Assembly (NCBI GenBank): GCA_964449275.1
Contig: CAYVAM010000111.1
Coordinates: 1 to 13,429 of the forward strand
Direction of reading: 5' to 3'
Origin: JAUVZF01 sp964449275
GTDB lineage: Bacteria > Planctomycetota > Phycisphaerae > FEN-1346
DNA: 13,429 bases
In this document: one piece after another, positions 13,424-13,429 of the stretch
Position numbering within the stretch: position 1 is the first letter of the stretch
Layout: the number at the start of each line of letters is the position of its first letter
Program-made: the position numbers and the translations under genes
Notes under the pieces: model-generated
What the model was told of the DNA's origin: nothing
What the model saw: only the letters and a program-made list of their open reading frames with translations
Databases searched by the model: none

Positions 13424-13429
13424 TTGGGG

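Overview
The window looks like chromosomal DNA of a GC-rich member of the Planctomycetota, probably an anaerobe. This is inferred from two tandem Tat-exported, FGly-type sulfatases, a secreted Pro/Lys-rich repeat protein, an NAD-linked (PyrK-dependent) dihydroorotate dehydrogenase, strong C/G-ending codon bias, and intergenic gaps packed with GC-rich palindromes. No marker gene fixes the taxonomy. I saw no rRNA, tRNA, CRISPR array, transposase or phage gene.

Left arm, minus strand (transcribed right to left): pyrK (2864-1872), then pyrD type 1B (1821-871), then a partial DUF4432 sugar-epimerase-like gene (659 to beyond base 1). Five tandem 36-bp hairpin units lie between pyrD and the DUF4432 gene. 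A sixth copy of their palindromic core lies between pyrK and pyrD. A short divergent region (2865-3128) carries candidate promoters for both directions.

Middle, plus strand: rimO (ribosomal protein S12 methylthiotransferase) overlaps pgsA (CDP-alcohol phosphatidyltransferase) by an ATGA. Then come two sulfatase genes separated by a large inverted repeat, and a gene with a good promoter for a secreted Pro/Lys-rich protein with a TPR-like C-terminus.

Right arm, plus strand: ispF (isoprenoid pathway) and cysS (cysteinyl-tRNA synthetase), a common bacterial pairing. The 3' end of cysS is the most interesting part of the window. Codon usage changes abruptly at about 12.31-12.35 kb. The gene has lost the stop after its family-typical WRFK end and terminates inside a 188-bp palindromic repeat. 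A second, native-looking cysS C-terminal fragment follows the repeat, and a second copy of the repeat follows that. The simplest reading is that the 3' third of cysS was replaced by recombination, leaving the old 3' end behind. A chimeric assembly must be excluded.

Most genes are housekeeping (pyrimidine, isoprenoid and phospholipid synthesis, tRNA charging, ribosome modification). The sulfatases, and possibly the DUF4432 protein, point to use of sulfated polysaccharides. No new multi-gene system is evident; the novelty lies in the repeats and the cysS rearrangement.
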